Positions 1 to 12,039 of a stretch of 64,000 bases of DNA are shown here, piece after piece (positions within the stretch are counted from its first letter, which is position 1; each line of letters begins with the position of its first letter). This stretch comes from Paramecium tetraurelia. Its lineage: Eukaryota > Ciliophora > Oligohymenophorea > Peniculida > Parameciidae. The stretch covers positions 1 to 64,000 of the forward strand of contig NW_001798978.1 in NCBI RefSeq assembly GCF_000165425.1. Direction: 5' to 3'. The position numbers and the translations under genes were made by a program. The notes beneath the pieces are model-generated. The model was not told where the DNA came from. It saw only the letters and a program-made list of their open reading frames with translations, and did no database searches.

Positions 1-497
1 AACTTGCTAACTTACAAAAGATTTTTATTTTGCAGAACACCTTCTCCATTTTGTTCATGCTTGGTGTTAATGATTGCTATATTCTTAACTATCGATGATG
101 TTCAGAGGTCTCAAATTCTTATAGTCTAATTCTCTTCTCCTCTTCGGATTCTTTTGGAATAGCCACATGAATGCTTTTCTTTAAAATGACTTCTTTTAGC
201 CATTTATTGCATATAAATTACTGTAAAACCTTTTTTTCCTTCTCTGTGGCTTTATCAATCTTCATGAGTTTCTGTAATGGTGTCTGAGTGTTCCAAGGAC
301 AAACGTCCCTTAATGGAGATACCTCCTCAATTATCTTTACATACTTATTACGATCTACTAGTTTTGATTTACAATATTCCATCTTCCATTGGAGTCTTTA
401 ATCTCTTATGTCGAAAAGAATTTCGTTCAGTTCCTGCTCTTGTTGTTGATACCAATGATGGTGATAATCTAATATTTTTTGTTTTAATTTAAAGCAT
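1..497 (-). CDS. Hypothetical protein, 3' end beyond the window
   Basis: The frame is open from the ATG at 497 down to base 1 with TAA/TAG read as Gln, giving about 165 codons without a stop. The start MLQIKTKNIRLSPS is Ser/Arg-rich; the middle contains EEVSPLRDVCPWNTQ and the later part is rich in Lys, Glu and Gln. I see no known domain, signal peptide or membrane segment. A GTAAGT-like sequence sits at the very left edge, so an intron may begin there. The gene is truncated only by the window boundary. I do not recognise the family. Confidence 0.6.
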
Positions 498-826
498 GTT
501 CGTAATCGATTTTTTATCTTTTAAAGCGTGATAACATTTGAGTTTCTATTCCCAATCAATTTTGGACATTTATTTTATTAATATATTTATTTTATAATTA
601 TATAATATATTGTTTAAATCATTTGTTTAATTATAAATGGATTTCTAGTGAGACTTGTTCTCCATGTCTTTGGTTGAATTAAGATTCTATTTGCTCCTTA
701 TTTCTAATGGTTTATCATAATAATAGACATATTAGGGTAATTACTTAGATCTTATGAATGATTTTATCATTAATGTTGATATAGTAGTATACTTATATAA
801 TAAAATATTATTAATTAATAAAATTT
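498..826. other. AT-rich intergenic spacer
   Basis: This spacer lies between two divergent genes (starts at 497 and 827). It is very AT-rich, with TATA-like runs near 590-620 and 780-810. No coding frame with a plausible start and composition was seen. It presumably holds both promoters. Confidence 0.5.
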
Positions 827-1843
827 ATGGAGACAAATAGGTTGAGAAAGTCAATAAAAGTTGAACTGGAGCATAAGTTTATTCGATAAAAAGCAGAATT
901 TTTAGAATCGGTGGAGAAGTAATTGCAAACGAAATAAGAAAAGCTGAAAGAACAAATCTAAGAAGATTATTAAAACTTAATTAATGCTAATGTTAAAATT
1001 GCAGTATTAGAGAGAAAAAATGATGAAAAAGATAAAATAATAGCTGAATAAGAAATAATAATTCGTGGATATAGTGCTACCATCAATAATCTTCAAAATT
1101 AATTTTAATAGCTACCAAAAAATAAGAAATCAGCGTTTGAAGAGATGGAGGACCAAAGAATGATAGACTAGCCATAAAACTAAGTAGAAGATTTAAAAAT
1201 GAAGAACTTGAGATTATCTCTTAAATTGACTAAGTTATTAACATTTTTCACAGAGTTCAAACTTTATGAGTCAGAATTCGCTAGAATTGCAGTCTCAGAT
1301 GAATGCTCATGTGAATAGTTATATAAACCAAAACTGCCAAATCAATAGGATCTTTTAAATCAGTTGAAATAATAGGAGATATATTTTTAAAGTCTTCTCA
1401 GATAATAAGTAAATAATAAATAAATATTTGGGAAGAATAATATAAATAGTTATCTGATAAACATGAAGATCTCACTTCAGAGGTTAAGGATTTGAAAAAA
1501 AAGTTAATGAGACATGATCTTACGACAACAATTGATAAGGAAAAATAAAAAAAAGCGATTTCATTTCTAGGTGAATAAGTTGAAGATCAGAAAAAATATA
1601 TTGCTGGTTTATTATGGTAGATTAAGGTATTTATGATGTTTATTACTAATTTAGGAAAAAAGCAATACAACTAAATGTAGGACATTTAATGATATTCTCT
1701 TAAAAAAGAGAGTACTCAGTACTGAAGGAAACGAACCGATATTTGATGTAAATAAATCTGGAAGAAAAGTCATTGTTGACCGATTCAAACTTTCAACTTT
1801 ATAGTGTATAGCTTAGTAAAGATTACACACCTTAAATAATTGA
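827..1843 (+). CDS. Coiled-coil protein, unknown function
   Basis: From ATG 827 the frame gives a highly charged protein of about 310 residues rich in Lys, Glu and Gln with heptad-like Leu/Ile spacing, so it is predicted to be mostly coiled coil. A clear 28-nt intron (GTATTTATG...TTTAG) lies near 1627-1654 and restores the frame that ends at TGA 1841-1843. Two further frame shifts near 1234-1255 and 1318-1348 fit introns of about 22 and 31 nt, but those exact sites are inferred. No catalytic motif is visible. It is divergent from the gene on its left and convergent with the one on its right. Confidence 0.65.
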
Positions 1844-2002
1844 AATATAATAAAAATTAAGATTTATAATTGTAATTGTAATTCAAGTTATCAGGCATAA
1901 AAATCATTTATACTTCTCCTATTGAAATATTACAATAAAGGATAATAGGAGGATTACAATGAGTCGAAAATTAAGTTTAGTAATAAATAAATAGGAACTT
2001 TT

Positions 2003-2971
2003 TCATTTTTTTGTTAGATGCTAAATAATCACATGCAGTCTTGCAATTTCTTATTTCAAAATAGATTGCTGTTTGAGATAATTTTCCTCCTTTTTATTCC
2101 AGCCTTCTGCTAATTTAATAAATTTTTATTTTATTTTCTCCAATTCTTCAGAGTATCTTGGTTTTGATGTTACAACTCTGGATCCTCGTTTTTATAATAA
2201 AAATCTCTTTTGCTATTCTGTTGCCACAATACATGTTCGAGTTGTTTCAATTTGGGTATGATTACTAAACGATTTATGATCCTTAAGAATTTGCTTTAAA
2301 TTGATCATTGGTTTTTAATGAACTATGCCCATCTCAGTTTTACATCGAGATAAACTTTTGATATTTGAGCAATATTGATCGAATTTCATGTTGTGAACTT
2401 TTGGGGAGAAGCTCGTTTAATTCATATATATATTTATTAATCAAAACTTTTTCCTTAACAAAGTGGATTAACCGAGTTTTTTGATTCTTTAGAAGTAATT
2501 ATTAGCTGAAGGGTAGGCAGAAATTTTAGAAGCTATTTGCATGGGACTATTAGAAGATTACTATTTGACAGGTGTGGATGCCTTATTTGGTGCTTTGCGT
2601 TCTAAAATTTATTTAAATTCTCTTTGGAGAGAACGTATTGATTCTTTCTTCTCAATTTGATTTATATTGATAATTTGGTAGTTGTTATTAAAAATCTAAA
2701 CTTTCTGAGTTTTGGAGTCGCTAACTTTTTTATCCTTAGTGAAACTTTTGTTGAGTTTCTTTACTTAGTCGCTTAATTCATGCACAGATTTTGATTGCTT
2801 TTTGTATTGCTAGATTCCACTAAAAGAGAAGTATTCTGATTCTATTTGATTTTTAGGGAACTAAGCCATTTGAGTTTGCTGAGATGCCTTTTCTTTGAAT
2901 TTTGGAGTGTCAATAGTAGTTTGCTATTTAATAGGAGTTGGAGATTTTGATTTTACTTATTTCTTTTTCAT
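2003..2971 (-). CDS. Basic hypothetical protein
   Basis: Reading from ATG 2971, the product begins MKKKQVKSKSPTPIKQQT and continues as a Lys/Ser/Gln-rich, probably disordered N-terminal half. The C-terminal half is charged and helical, with a short coiled-coil segment (KKEENYLKQQSILKQEIARL). One intron near 2405-2440 is needed to skip a TGA; the best fit is 36 nt, long for this genome, so that site is uncertain. The stop is TGA 2003-2005. No domain is recognised. It could be a cytoskeleton-associated protein, but that is only inferred from composition. Confidence 0.6.
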
Positions 2972-3058
2972 ATATTAATGAATCATCAATTATGAATTTG
3001 TAAATACAGAAATCTCAGACAATTCATATACACTCTAGATAAATATACTGATAGGAGA

Positions 3059-3604
3059 ATGGCTAGCAAATCATATGCTTAGAAGCAGAAATAATACTAC
3101 CATAAATTAACTTTTGAAACTATGATGAAAAAAAGTAATTATGAGTCTCCGATTCACATGACTTTTTTAGAAGGCATTTAAGATGCACTGAATGAGTAAG
3201 GAATCAATAACATTCGTAAAATAACTAAGACCAAATCTATAAGTGAAATCATGGAAACATTGAGTAGGGATATATAGAATTAAAGGAGAAAGCCTTTATA
3301 TATCGCAATAGGTTCATTAATCATATCACAAACATACTTCATAGATCTTAAATTTACTTGTCTAGGAATTATGCATCTGCCATATGGGTGTTAAATTTTG
3401 ATAATCTATATAAATTAGAAAACCTTTAAAGAAAGGGAACTATCTCTAGATTGTAAATATAAATTTTGATCTTTGATAGAGAGAATGAATGGTTTAATTC
3501 AGATAAATAGGATAATCAATGATTACCATAGAATTAATATGCATCTTTAAAGAACTAATGCTGAAATTATAAATATTACAATGTATATACTTATAATTTA
3601 TTGA
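3059..3604 (+). CDS. Hypothetical protein
   Basis: The ATG at 3059 opens a frame starting MASKSYAQKQKQYYHKLT. It carries a mixed hydrophobic segment (KPLYIAIGSLIISQTYFID) that may be buried or membrane-associated. An intron of about 31 nt near 3389-3419 and a second of about 29 nt near 3453-3481 join the exons and lead to TGA 3602-3604; without the second intron the stop would be 3474. The gene faces the next one tail to tail with a gap of only 19 nt. No family is recognised. Confidence 0.5.
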
Positions 3605-3623
3605 TGTTTGAATATATGATTAT

Positions 3624-6016
3624 TCAATATATTGTGCTTTTTCCATATCCAACCTAAACTTAACTGGTTTGGATAGTTGATCTCTGTACTCCTGATTAAT
3701 TCAGTCTTTAAGTAGATGTATCTTAAGATCTCAAGGTTTCAAGCTCAGCTGACATAAGGACTATCAAACATAATTAATCTTCAATTATCTTCTTCAACCT
3801 CCAAGACTCATCCTCACCATTGGTATTGATATTCACATTTCTTTGTGATCCTCTTGGTGACCTGTATTATTAATCAAAGTTGATCTATTTATCCTCATAT
3901 CCAAATGTATTTTATTAAGAAATAAATTGTTAGGAAGCTCCCTATACTCCTGAACCAGAGACTGTTCTCTATCTCTACAATTCCATAGATAACAAGGCTA
4001 ATTTATTCTCGTACTCTGTTAATTATCTTCTTAGTTTTTCGAGTTCATCATTATTCATAGCCTTTCGTCTTGCCTCATCTAATTATAATCGAAGCTAAAA
4101 ATGAAACTATTATTTACATCATTAATTTAAGTCTGTAAATCAGATATAGATTTCTTTAAATAAGAGATCTCTCCTTCAGCATTTCTCAAATCATTTAATA
4201 CTTATTCATAATCTTAAACTGTATTTCTCAAAGCCTCACTAATTCTTTCATTTTCGGCAGCAATCAACAAATAAGCCAATAAAACATTTTGGTATTGACT
4301 CAACTACACAGTACTTTAAGATTCATCTCCTTATCCTAAGCTTTTAGATCCCAAACTACCTGGTTAACCTGTACCTCCTTACAATTAATTGACCAAGGAT
4401 TTGTTGATAACATCAGATCCTCCTTGTAGTGCCTATGCTGGTTATCCTGCTCTTCCACCAACAACAACACTCGAACCTGGTAATTTCTTTATTTTAATTT
4501 CTTGTTCTTTGATGGCCTTTTCTTTTTGATTCAACAGATCTTCTAATTCTTTAATTCTTGAAATTTTATTAGATATAGTTTTAGTTTGTGAATCGATCTA
4601 ATCATCCTATTCTGATATCTTTCTTTTTAATTTTGCTATTTCATCGTTCAATTCTTCAATTTATTCTTTGAGTGATTCAATCTCATTTTTCAATTCATCT
4701 ATTTCTTGTTCATATCTCTCCTTATCATCATCATTCTGATTAGCAATTGAGTTTAATTGTTGTAATTATGCTTAAGCATTTCTTTGTTAGTCTTACAATT
4801 GAGCAAGTTAGTTTTGCAATTATTGCAATTACTACAACAATTATTATTTTTCTCTCTCCAAATTGGCAATCTAATCCTTTAATCTTTATAATTCAGCTTT
4901 TCAATTATTAGATTTCTCTATTTAAGTTATCAATCAATCTAATTTTTATCTTCTAATTATTGGTTTTTATCTCTCAATTATCTTTATAGATTATCTAATT
5001 CTTATTCCAATTTATTGACCTTGATTTGTAATTCCTGGTATTATTGAGCATATCTTTCCAATTCCTAAATTCTTTGATCTTTAAGCTAATTGTCTTAAGC
5101 GAGTTAAGCAACCTATTAACCTAACTTATTGCATTCAGCATTTTTGTCATTCAATGATTTCTTCAATTACTCTATTTCTTTCAAGGCATCAGCCAATTTC
5201 TTTTTGATATCCTCTTAGTCCTTCTATTGCTTTCTCAATTTATCGACTTCCTTATTGGGATCATCTCCCAATTTCTTCTTCATATCATCTAATTCTTTAG
5301 ACTTTTTCTTTAATGCATCCAATTCCTTCTATAAATCACTCACCTTTGCTTAAAGTTCTTTAACTAGTTTCCTTAGCTTTTCCAATTCATCAAGATCATT
5401 TAATACATCTTCAAGATCTCTGCCATTCAACAATTCTAAATGATGATCATATTTTTCTGCTTTTTCTCTAAGAGAAATCCAATAAATCTGATAAGTCCTC
5501 CATCGATTGTCCATCCTTAGCCAAATTATCCAATAACTCAGCCTTTTATTTTAAAGCTTCGATGTCAAAATCTAAAATAAAAGATCATACTATTTGATTT
5601 ACCGCCATCTCCTCCAGTGATGTCTTCCAACTTATTGGAGACCAATTGTATTTCCTATTAAAAGTCCTTTACTTGACCCTCTAGTTGTTGGGCTCTCTGA
5701 TTAGTTGAATTTAGTTGAGCCTTCAATTTGTCATTATCCCGTTTTAGCATATCATTTTCAGCCATAAGCTATTGCAATCTGTTCATCAGATCTCCAATTT
5801 GCTTTTCGTAATTGAGTCGATCAACTCTAAGATTTGAGATTTCTTTTGACTTCCTCTTTAAGCAAATTGTTTTCTTGTACCAATCTGTCCAACTCAACTG
5901 CCATAGCAAAACACACAACATCCATGTTTTTAGAAAGATCCTTTCTATGTTCAGAATACACAGAATTCCTTTTATGAAATAAAAGTCATACATGTATCTA
6001 ACTCGATCGTCTTACA
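3624..6016 (-). CDS. Long coiled-coil protein with Gly-rich central linker
   Basis: From ATG 6016 the protein starts MQDDRVRYMNSVYSEHRK and then runs for about 740 residues as an almost continuous coiled coil rich in Leu, Glu, Lys, Gln and Asn. A Gly/Ser/Gln-rich linker (VVVGGRAGQPAQ and following) near 4320-4490 divides a longer N-terminal rod from a shorter C-terminal one. Introns of 23-25 nt are clear near 5968, 5857 and 4109. The C-terminus near 3630-3750 is non-helical and Ser/Thr/Gln-rich. No motor or catalytic domain is seen. Structural roles in basal bodies, cilia or cortex are plausible for such rods in ciliates, but this is inference. Confidence 0.75.
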
Positions 6017-6060
6017 TTAGAAAATAAAATTTATATTGTTTAACTCATGATTCGAGCATA

Positions 6061-6352
6061 TCAAATATGAGTTATTTTGAGACACAATCCAATCGTCTTA
6101 CTCTTTGGGATCACAAACTTATGAATCTGCAAAGACACATAAAAATACATATAAAAAACGACAACACTATTATAAAATAGAAAATGAATAATTATAAATA
6201 TTCTATAAAATTTAAAATTAAATCGTTATGGAACTCTTATGTTCAATTTGCGGGTAAGAATTAGACATCTGTGTAAGATGGCCTCGCTTGATTCCAAATA
6301 CAGGAGACACCATTTGTTAATTGTGCGTGTAACAAATAGTCGACTAAACCAT
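6061..6352 (-). CDS. Possible small gene
   Basis: A frame from ATG 6352 (or ATG 6313) reads MVSPVFGIKRGHLTQMSN and is less AT-biased than the surrounding spacer. A GTAT...TTTGCAG intron of about 22 nt could join it to a second exon ending at TGA 6061-6063. The reading in between is low-complexity, so the structure is uncertain. The gene would lie 45 nt upstream of the long coiled-coil gene on the same strand. No homology is recognised. Confidence 0.35.
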
Positions 6353-6539
6353 TGAGGCTGATAAGATTATACATTTATAAAATGATTTGACTCAAGTAGT
6401 GTTTCCCATTTAAAATTAGTTATAATAAATCAAATAAAACTAATTGAAACTGGACGACTTTCCTCTCAATCAGAGCTTATTGCGAATTCTGTAATTGCAA
6501 AAATCAAAGAATCTAAGACCAATCAATTTAGAATCGAAA

Positions 6540-8132
6540 ATGACCAATCAAACTTTCGAGGAATGGCCATCAGACGAAACAAGTATTGATAGCAATTTCT
6601 TGGATGAATTGGCCACTTCTGTGAAGAAACCCTAAAAGTTAAATTTGAAACGATTCAGAGATCAAGACGATAGTTTTGGTTCTCTAAATTATTCATACAA
6701 TTCTGGGAAGCTGTGTCAAACTCATCGCAGACAACTCGAAGTAGTTTGTCTCCAGTGTCAAACTATGATTTGTACTAATTGTGCTTTATTTGGAAGTCAT
6801 AAAGGTCATTATATTTATAGTGAGGAGGACATCATATCACTGTTAGAGATGAAGGCACAAGAACTTACAGAGATGGTTGAAAGAATTCACAAAGAATCCT
6901 CGTCTATTTCAAGAAGCAAGCATGAATAGGACTTCTAGGCTTAGGTTTCAGAAATGCAACGTATTGCTGTTGATAAGTTAAAGAAGGAATTTGCAGAATT
7001 GAGAGATAAAATAGATTAAAAAGAAAAGATTGTAAGTGTATACTTTTTCTAAACTTAGTTAGTGTCCCAAATAATGATTGCTACATCCAACAATATCAAC
7101 AAGTTTAGTGATTGGTGGAATAACACTATCCATATTGAAAAGGAATGCCAATCTTGGATTAAATTAGCATCAAGTGCTTTTGAGTAATTCACAGAATAGG
7201 TTAAATATTGGGAATTACTCAATCTAACTGATAGTTTGAGAGCCAATGGACTTCAACTCTAATAGTAAGAGTATTTGTTAATTAAATAAGAGAAGTGAAG
7301 AAAAACCAATAATAGATTAGAACAAAAAAAGATCAATTGATTGGTTAAGAAATTAATGTTAAATTTAATTGGAATGCACTCAAACTTGAAGACTTTTGTA
7401 AAATAACTGAAGGGCCTGAATTAACTACAAACAATAATAACTAGTCTCAATAATCCCCATATTTATTAAGTTCGTTTAACATGCAATAATCAATTGAGGA
7501 AACAGATTTATTAAATGATGTAAGTGCTACATTTGCAAATGAAGCAGAACCTGTTAATTAAATCAAGAGAGTTTATAGGAGTGCCACTCCCACTAATCTA
7601 ATGAATACTGAAAATTGTGATCCCACCTTATCACCAATAGTAAATTAGTAAATAAAAATTGTAGGAAAGTAATAGAGCTTCGATTTGCAGAAAGAAATCT
7701 TAAGTTCCGATGAAATTATAGTTGTATATGGATGAGTTGAGAAAGGGTAAGACAGACGTTGCAGAATTCAATAATTTAGAGAAAGATATGTTGGTTGTTT
7801 TGGGGAATGAAATTAAACATTGGAAGGTGAAAAGTGTGAAAATTATGAAATCCAAATTGTTGGATGATCAACTCCTGTAGTTATTTAAGGGTATGTTATT
7901 TATTGATTCCTTTAATTTAGCATTGTCATAGAATGATAATATTTAGAGTGTAAATTTATCGCAGAACTCATTAACCGATAAAAGCATCGATACTTTATTC
8001 TAGTTATATCAAAATGGATTGATTGGCATTCATCTTAAGAATATAATTGTGTCATAAAATAAGATTAATGCCAGGAATGTAAAGTAGAAGATTGCTGATT
8101 TTAAGAAACTGGGTTTGATTATAACATTATGA
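6540..8132 (+). CDS. B-box zinc-finger protein (TRIM-like architecture)
   Basis: From ATG 6540 the protein has an acidic N-terminus of about 55 residues. A B-box type 2 zinc finger follows, with ligands in the order Cys, His, Cys, Cys, Cys, Cys, His, His within CQTHRRQLEVVCLQCQ and CTNCALFGSHKGHY (6714-6812). Next comes a coiled-coil-like region and a Ser/Asn/Gln-rich C-terminal half. At least four short introns are clear: 27 nt near 7031, 26 nt near 7265, 25 nt near 7641 and 30 nt near 7890. The stop is TGA 8130-8132. No RING or B30.2 domain is seen, so ubiquitin-ligase activity is not supported; B-boxes usually mediate protein contacts. It is convergent with the next gene, gap 19 nt. Confidence 0.85.
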
Positions 8133-8151
8133 TAATTAACAAAAAACTATA

Positions 8152-10436
8152 TCATAAATCATACTATTAAAAGTGTCTTCTTTTCTTTTATTTACGCTCA
8201 TCCTCATCTACTTCATACAATTAAATTTCTTTCTTTAAATTTAGTTAACTGTATAACTCCTTGGTTGAATCATTGAAAGACTCCATTTCTTATTACACTG
8301 AGGATCCTTCGAATTTACTCTTCTATAATTTGGCATGGGCTGTGGAGACTCTCTTTAAAGTCTAAGCAGTCATTTATCTTTCAAATCTAGATTACTCCAC
8401 ATCTTTCTTCTGATTTAATATAGTCATCCATTCAGCAGGCAAAGGTTCACAGGTACAATAGTCAGGATTTGGTAATTGAATTCCAAAATGATCTTGTAAC
8501 TTAATTCTAGTAACATTTACTGGTCCTGAATCCACAAGTCCTAATGTTAACTAAATTATTAAACATTAAATACATTTAGTGACCAACTCAATATTGGATA
8601 ACAATCCTTTACACTAAACACCTTAAGGAATTCTCTTCTGATAACTCTTTCTGACAGTAGTTCTTAGAGTTCAAGTTCTAATGTACCAATCCTTGTATTG
8701 TCTTAGTATAAATACATAGGAAGTACTTTTAACTGATTCACATATTCTATCCAACCTTTGCGTTGATCACTAAAAAAATAATATAGTCGCATACGATTTA
8801 GTGTTAAGAAATAACCTTTATCAAATAATTAACCTTAGATCAAATCTAATTTGATTTTGAATTTCTATTCAAAGATATTGCATTCAATGTAATAATGTTT
8901 AGACAAATCAACATTCTGAGGTACATCTCTGATTGAATGAATCAATATTCATAAATCTAAACCTGTTCAGAATTCTTAATGACTGTATTATGAATCATAG
9001 GAATAAGTTAATTATTAAGTATCAATTGCTTGGTGGCAGAGATGTTGAATATTTATTTAGAATCCTCTAATCCAGTCTTAACAGTTTCATTATTTACTTG
9101 ATTGGCTTTGAGTGTCAACATCTAATTGATAGTATCATAATCACTAGGCAATCCCAACAACTTATTAAATTGCAATTATAATTCAATTAGCTATTCTGTT
9201 TCCTTGTATAAAGTGTAACATTATTTACAAACTTTATGTTCATGATAAAGGTTGCTGACTTCAAGATTGGTGACATCAGATCTGTCAATCCAATTGAATG
9301 TCTTACCTCTCCAGTAGAGATGTTTATCAGTTTGAATGATCATCTTAAGAGTCATCTTATATTATAAATGTTATTCTGGATAGGATTGCTCACAATACTT
9401 GCAAATCTTTTGTTTTTAACACATGTCAGCAACTTTGGCCTTGGGAGTTGAAACGGGTTTCTAAACTATAGGTTATCCCTCCTCATTTATTTCTTCTCCA
9501 TAATGAGTGATAGACTTCCACATGATCTTTTCTGGACTTTTGTCAATAATGAATCCCTTCACATTGACAAACCACCAGATTCCACTTTCATCTTTTATGA
9601 AATCAGCTGAAAACTCTTTAAAAGTGATATGCAAATGTATATAGAGGTAAGTGAGAAGATTCTTAACATAAGGGACAGTCTCATCAACATACTTACCTCG
9701 ACAAGTATTCACAATAGTGCATGAGTTTTACAGATTCACATTGGTAGCATATTTAGTCATTTCAGTCTTAGGATTGGTTGATGGAGAGAAGTAATCCTCT
9801 TTATTTGTTATGATATAGCAATAGGGATTCTTATCTTTTCTCCAAATGGTTCTACAGATAAATGCTTTGGGTCCATTGCTCTTGACGAACTTCTGGATGA
9901 CACAAAGATCCATACGATTTGAGAAGTTGACATTTATCTACGATTGCAAATCTCTACAGCAAACTAACTTTACTTCATTGCCTAACTAATTCCATGTTGC
10001 GAAACTATTGTTTTTTAACCACTGCTACAAGTTCATCGGGGGGATGTGTAATTGGCCAATTTGCTAATAACATTTTTTTGGATGTAAAGGTATCTGTTCT
10101 AAATACGTAACCTCTTGAATCTGAATATAACCAATAATTCGGCATTTCTCTATCATTCAGCACTATCGTGTCAGGTACCCATAATTATAACCTGTTTATC
10201 ACTGATTAATTGGACTATTCGCTGTCTGGTCGACGAGCCAGATATTTATAGAAATGAATGAATCTCTGAAAATCAACTGAATATTGACGCTCCTTTCCAT
10301 CCTCGTCATACATCAAATTGACTTATGCCAACAATTACTCGTATTTCCTTTTGACATCCTATTACCTCTGACGTTGCAGTACATAGGGGTCTTGTAGATT
10401 CTATAACTGTTTTATCATCTCATCTCTATTTTACAT
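8152..10436 (-). CDS. Large conserved-looking protein with CxxC pairs, unknown function
   Basis: Starting at ATG 10436, about 740 residues. The N-terminal third has aromatic-rich segments (e.g. RFIHFYKYLARRP). The middle holds a well-ordered region containing GPKAFICRTIWRKDKNPYC, then GKYVDETVPYV and DESGIWWFVNVKGF (about 9500-9900). This is followed by two CxxC pairs (CKYC near 9400, CKQC near 9230) with nearby His, suggesting a zinc-binding module. A further region (RMRLYYFFSDQRKGWIEY) precedes a charged C-terminal tail. An intron of about 31 nt near 10168 was needed. I do not recognise a named family; the WWFVNVKGF segment recalls the '...W..n.k.f' core seen in large uncharacterised ciliate proteins, but this cannot be checked here. 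Confidence 0.75.
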
Positions 10437-10545
10437 TTTATTAATTTATAAAGTAAAATAAATATCACGTTAATCAAGAGAATTACAACTACAATTAAAC
10501 ATAATTCAAGATTCTGTTGACAATTATCTAAAAATATAAATTAAA

Positions 10546-11563
10546 TCATGATTATTCCATTAAAAGCTTATCCTCTGATAAATCAACAAAGCTTGATTCT
10601 TTGTTCAAAACTGTTAGTGACAATGAATTGAATTGGCCTTGAATATTCATATCACATGTACCTAATTATTAATTGTCCTTCTTTTCTCTTCTATTCTTTT
10701 GTATTGTCTTCAAATCACCTAGGAATGTATTCAAAATGTTATCGATGTAAACTACTTCTGAATCCTACTCTCCTTCCAGCTGCTCCAATTGACTTGAGAT
10801 GTCTGTCACATCATATAGATGCAACATCTAACGTAAATACTTATTTTCTGCTTAGAGACTAGCGATTATACCCTATTAACTATCATTTTAATAGAATGAT
10901 ACTACCTCCGAATCGTCATTCTATTTCAACTAATCTTATTAAACTAATTCAATGATTTTCAGCATCTTCGTTTTTAAAATCTTGTTTCTCTCTTGTAATT
11001 ATTCATTACGCTTCTATATATTCATACATGATATAAATACACCTTCTCTTTCAACCACTCTTCCTTATAAAACCTTGTCTTCTGCACTTCCTTATCCTTA
11101 GTCAACAACTCTGACTTCAATTGTCTGTATTTTTTCATCACCTCATCCAATACTCTCGAGTAATCCTTAGTCGCTGAGTCGTTAATCGGCTCTCTTCTCT
11201 CTTTGTAAATTGATACATTTTCGTTGCGACTCCTATTATTACTCAATTGATGCTGCTTTTTGTTTTATTCATAATGCAAACTAATCTAAGGAGTGCGAAA
11301 AAGAGTGGGGGAACACGAATTATCATCTAAATATTAAATGACTCGTGTACTTTCAATCTTGCCCTTTCTTTAATTTGGAGTTTGCTCTCTTCTTTAATTC
11401 GGAGATGTGAGCTAATTAAAATTATGCTGCTACAAGAGAGGAGGCTCTTTCTTAAATGGAATTTAAATAGTTTTCTTATTCTATGACAAATTGATACTTT
11501 GAACTCGTCCTGTTTTTGTTTAATTTGCTAAACAAATAATTTGTTTTCCTATAAAGTATTCAT
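10546..11563 (-). CDS. Coiled-coil protein, unknown
   Basis: The chosen start is ATG 11563 (MNTLQENKLFVQQIKQKQ); a 23-nt intron (11476-11498) puts this start into the main frame. The N-terminal 110 residues are disordered, with repeated TPNQ/SPNQ-type motifs. The middle and C-terminal parts form a coiled coil, including LQAENKYLRQMLHLYD. A 29-nt intron near 11010-11040 removes an in-frame TGA. The C-terminus is acidic, ending at TGA 10546-10548. The ENxxLRxxL motif is reminiscent of SIKE/FGFR1OP2-type coiled coils, but the match is too short to name the family. Confidence 0.65.
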
Positions 11564-11589
11564 ATTTTTGAATTTAAATTATTTATTAA

Positions 11590-11936
11590 TATTACTTCTG
11601 ATAACAACTTAAATTTTTAGATAAGCCAACCTCTAAAACACTCACTACCCTATTTAAAATAGTGTGTACGTGACTATTAACTTATTCCTAATATCTTTGA
11701 ATATTTTGTTGTATAAGATACTTACATAAATTTGTAGTATTTAATTCAAGCTTATCTATTATATTAATAAGTGATTCTGTATGAATTACAAATGTTGAAA
11801 TAAAATCTATATGATTTTTCTAATTTTCACAAAGATCTAATCTAATTCTAGTATAATTAAATCAATATTTTAAGAACTTTGTTACAATAATTGTTGAATA
11901 ACTTTTATTGTAAAAAAATCACTCATAATATTCAAT
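11590..11936 (-). CDS. Possible small gene, or N-terminal exon of the gene on its left
   Basis: A frame with protein-like composition runs on this strand: segments SLINIIDKLELNTTNL and HTILNRVVSVLEVGLSKN, likely helical. The nearest start is ATG 11936, joined by a GT...AG stretch of about 38 nt, which is long for this genome. The frame stays open into the coiled-coil gene at 10546-11563, so it may be an alternative upstream part of that gene rather than a separate one. The boundaries are approximate. No family is recognised. Confidence 0.35.
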
Positions 11937-12039
11937 CAAGATCCTTAGAATCAATAATCAAAGCGTTAATCACATTGGGTCGATTTGGTTCTCGCAATTA
12001 CATAATATTGATGATTATATAAAAATTAAATTATCTGAA

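Noticed and set aside
590..620. Alternating AT runs as possible excised germline element boundaries (TA-flanked)
   Set aside because: TA dinucleotides are everywhere in this AT-rich DNA, and without germline sequence no excision site can be recognised.
6240..6320. A GC-richer patch that resembled a possible tRNA or structured RNA
   Set aside because: No cloverleaf or CCA-adjacent acceptor pairing could be formed; the patch is better explained by a short minus-strand coding frame.
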